A stretch of 64,000 nucleotides of DNA from positions 310,001 to 374,000 of the forward strand of contig CAWATZ010000024.1 of NCBI GenBank assembly GCA_963784995.1. The letters are read 5' to 3'. The notes below the pieces were generated by a model. That model saw only the letters and a program-made list of their open reading frames with translations. It did not search any database and was not told the origin of the DNA. This document shows, piece after piece, positions 62,475 to 64,000 of this stretch (position 1 is the stretch's first letter; every line of letters starts with the position of its first letter). The position numbers and the translations under genes were made by a program. This DNA is from CAWATZ01 sp963784995. Its GTDB lineage: Bacteria; Planctomycetota; Planctomycetia; Gemmatales; Gemmataceae.

Positions 62475-64000
62475 GGGCGTCAATTCTTGACCACACCCTT
62501 GGAGAACGGGGCCCTTGTGGAGGACGCGGTGCAAGTGTGGGACGCGGTAGATGGTCGGGCGCTTCAAACGCTGAAAGTCCCGGGCTATAAGGTGACCCCG
62601 ATGGGTTTTAGCGCGGACAATCAACGTCTGCTCCTGAAGTGCATGTGCCAGAGGGTCAAGGTGTTGGATGCCGCCACTGGCAAGGAGCTGGTTTCCTTGC
62701 ACGGGCATTTCCCCCAGGTGTGGCGTCAGATGTTTACCCCCGATGGCCGGCGCGCCGCGGTCGTCACGGGCAGCGGAGCGGTGATGCTCTACGACGCGGG
62801 CACGGGCGAAGTGATTCGCACCTTGAAGGAGGAAACTCTTGATTCAAAGATCGCGCAACCCCGAAGGGACTTCATCAATGACGTCGCCTTCCACCCAGAT
62901 GGTCGGTTGCTGGCCGGTGCAGGTGGGAACGGAACGGTTTACCTCTGGGACGTGGACACTGGCAGACAAACCACCTTCAAGGAGGATAATGAGGCTATCG
63001 CCCGGCTTTTCTTCACGCCGGACGGTCGGCGCCTGGCGGCCCTCGCAAACAAAGGTACGATCCGGCTGTGGGAAATCGCAACTGGAAAAGCGGTCTATAC
63101 CCTCGCAGACGAGGGTGTAGACAAATTCCGGGAGGTAAAATTCCACCCGGACGGCCGGCGCTTGGTCACCACCTCCATGTGGGGTACGGTCAAGGTCTGG
63201 GATTCGCTCACCGGCCAGGAGTTGCTTGCCTTCCCTTCCAAGCAGCGAGGGCTGCTGAATGCCGGTGCTGGCTTTTCTCCAGATGGGAAGTCTCTCATCA
63301 TGCGGCACGCCGCAATTGCCATCGACGGGGACCACATGTGGGATGCGAGAGGAGGACCGCCGGCTCGCAGAATGATCAACACTTCCGGTATCCTCGGCCT
63401 GGCTTACAGTCCCGATGGCCGCTACCTGTTCAGCGGCGACCAGGACCAGAAGGTCCAGACGTGGGATCTCGCTACTGGGCAGAGGGTCCGCAACTGGATC
63501 GGGTGTGGCGGGGTGGTCAGCGATTTGGCGGTCAGCCCGGACGGACGACAGGTCGCCAGCGCCTGGCAAGAAGGCCTTCGATCCGTAGCATCTCCGGGCT
63601 TCGTTGACAAGGGCCCAGCACAGAACCAGAGCTCGGTTGCCGACATGGGTTCCACCGTGCCTTGGGGACGCGGCGATGAACCCACAAAGTCGTCTGGCGG
63701 CCGGGTGACCCTCTGGGACGCCGCCTCGGGCCAGCGCGGCATCACCCTCAACACCGGCTCTCCCGATCCGGTCAACAACGTTACCTTCAGCCCGGACGGC
63801 CGGCGGCTGGCTGTGGCCGTCAACCAGCGAGTCATCGTCTGGGACCCCGGCACGGGCAAGGAACTTCTTACTCTTTCGGGACACACGGCTTCCATTCCTT
63901 GCGTGGCCTTCAGCCGCGACGGCGCCCGTCTGGCCACGGCCTCGCTGGACCGGACGGTCAAGGTGTGGGATGCGGCGACCGGCCGCGAGATCTACACTTT
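62475..64000 (+). CDS. WD40-repeat C-terminal part of the interrupted kinase gene (continues past window)
   Basis: The frame is open from the IS boundary to the end of the window with no stop. It encodes further WD40 blades: VQVWDAVDGRALQTL, VAFHPDGRLLAGAGGNGTVY, IRLWEIATGKAVYTLADEG, VKVWDSLTGQELLAF, VQTWDLATGQRVRNW, FSPDGRRLAVAVNQRVIVWD, SLDRTVKVWDAATGREIYT. An atypical non-repeat stretch (about 63560-63700) interrupts two blades. Joined to 57710-60970 it forms one large kinase-WD40 protein. Separated from any start by the IS, this part is likely not translated. Confidence 0.85.

Overview
This window looks like a GC-rich (roughly 65 percent by eye) chromosomal stretch of a planctomycete, most likely of the Gemmataceae type. 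The evidence is the gene set: paired PSCyt1/PSCyt2/PSD1 and DUF1501 genes, BBP7-like outer-membrane proteins, a giant surface protein with the planctomycete export motif (FEDRTLLS) and a dockerin-like end, an ECF sigma factor next to a membrane Ser/Thr kinase, a kinase-WD40 fusion, and many small palindromic repeats, several of them read through inside genes. The genus is an inference; no rRNA gene is present to anchor it.

Layout. 0-7.6 kb: end of a sensor histidine kinase and its sigma-54 activator, purC, an acyl-CoA ligase, an AT-richer acyltransferase and a membrane DUF457-type hydrolase. 7.8-12 kb: two tandem BBP7-like paralogues with related leaders. 12.2-15.3 kb: an unrecognised two-gene unit of a winged-helix/coiled-coil protein and a P-loop ATPase. 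15.5-16.8 kb: an exported protein with two truncated-hemoglobin domains. 16.9-18 kb: a coupled HEPN gene pair. 18-23 kb: LOG-family hydrolase, exported sugar isomerase/epimerase-like protein, exported M20 amidohydrolase, two small hypotheticals and a RibD-type reductase. 23.4-26.4 kb: ECF sigma plus kinase. 26.7-35 kb: a 2242-residue surface protein and a convergent exported repeat protein. 35-36.7 kb: an orphan DUF1501 gene. 36.9-45.2 kb: a chemosensory operon read leftward (TPR/receiver protein, hypothetical, CheW, MCP, CheA hybrid) with no CheR or CheB. 45.8-52.6 kb: POTRA-only protein, a second kinase, a Lys-rich-tailed protein, a dimethylformamidase-like gene broken by frameshifts, a DUF433-like protein and an exported hypothetical. 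53-57.5 kb: cytochrome/PSD1 plus DUF1501 operon. 57.7-64 kb: a kinase-WD40 gene split by an IS66-type element.

Two themes cut across the window. First, at least seven families of short palindromic elements sit between genes and also inside them: in a kinase catalytic domain, in CheA, in CheW, and in the TPR/receiver gene; some supply the stop codons of flanking genes. Second, several genes between 44.7 and 51.1 kb, plus the repeat protein at 33.6-34.9 kb and the transposase, show apparent single-base frameshifts. Either these genes are decaying or the assembly carries indel errors; the sequence alone cannot decide. The most promising leads are the winged-helix/ATPase pair, the HEPN pair, the tandem exported hemoglobin and the palindromes tolerated inside catalytic domains.
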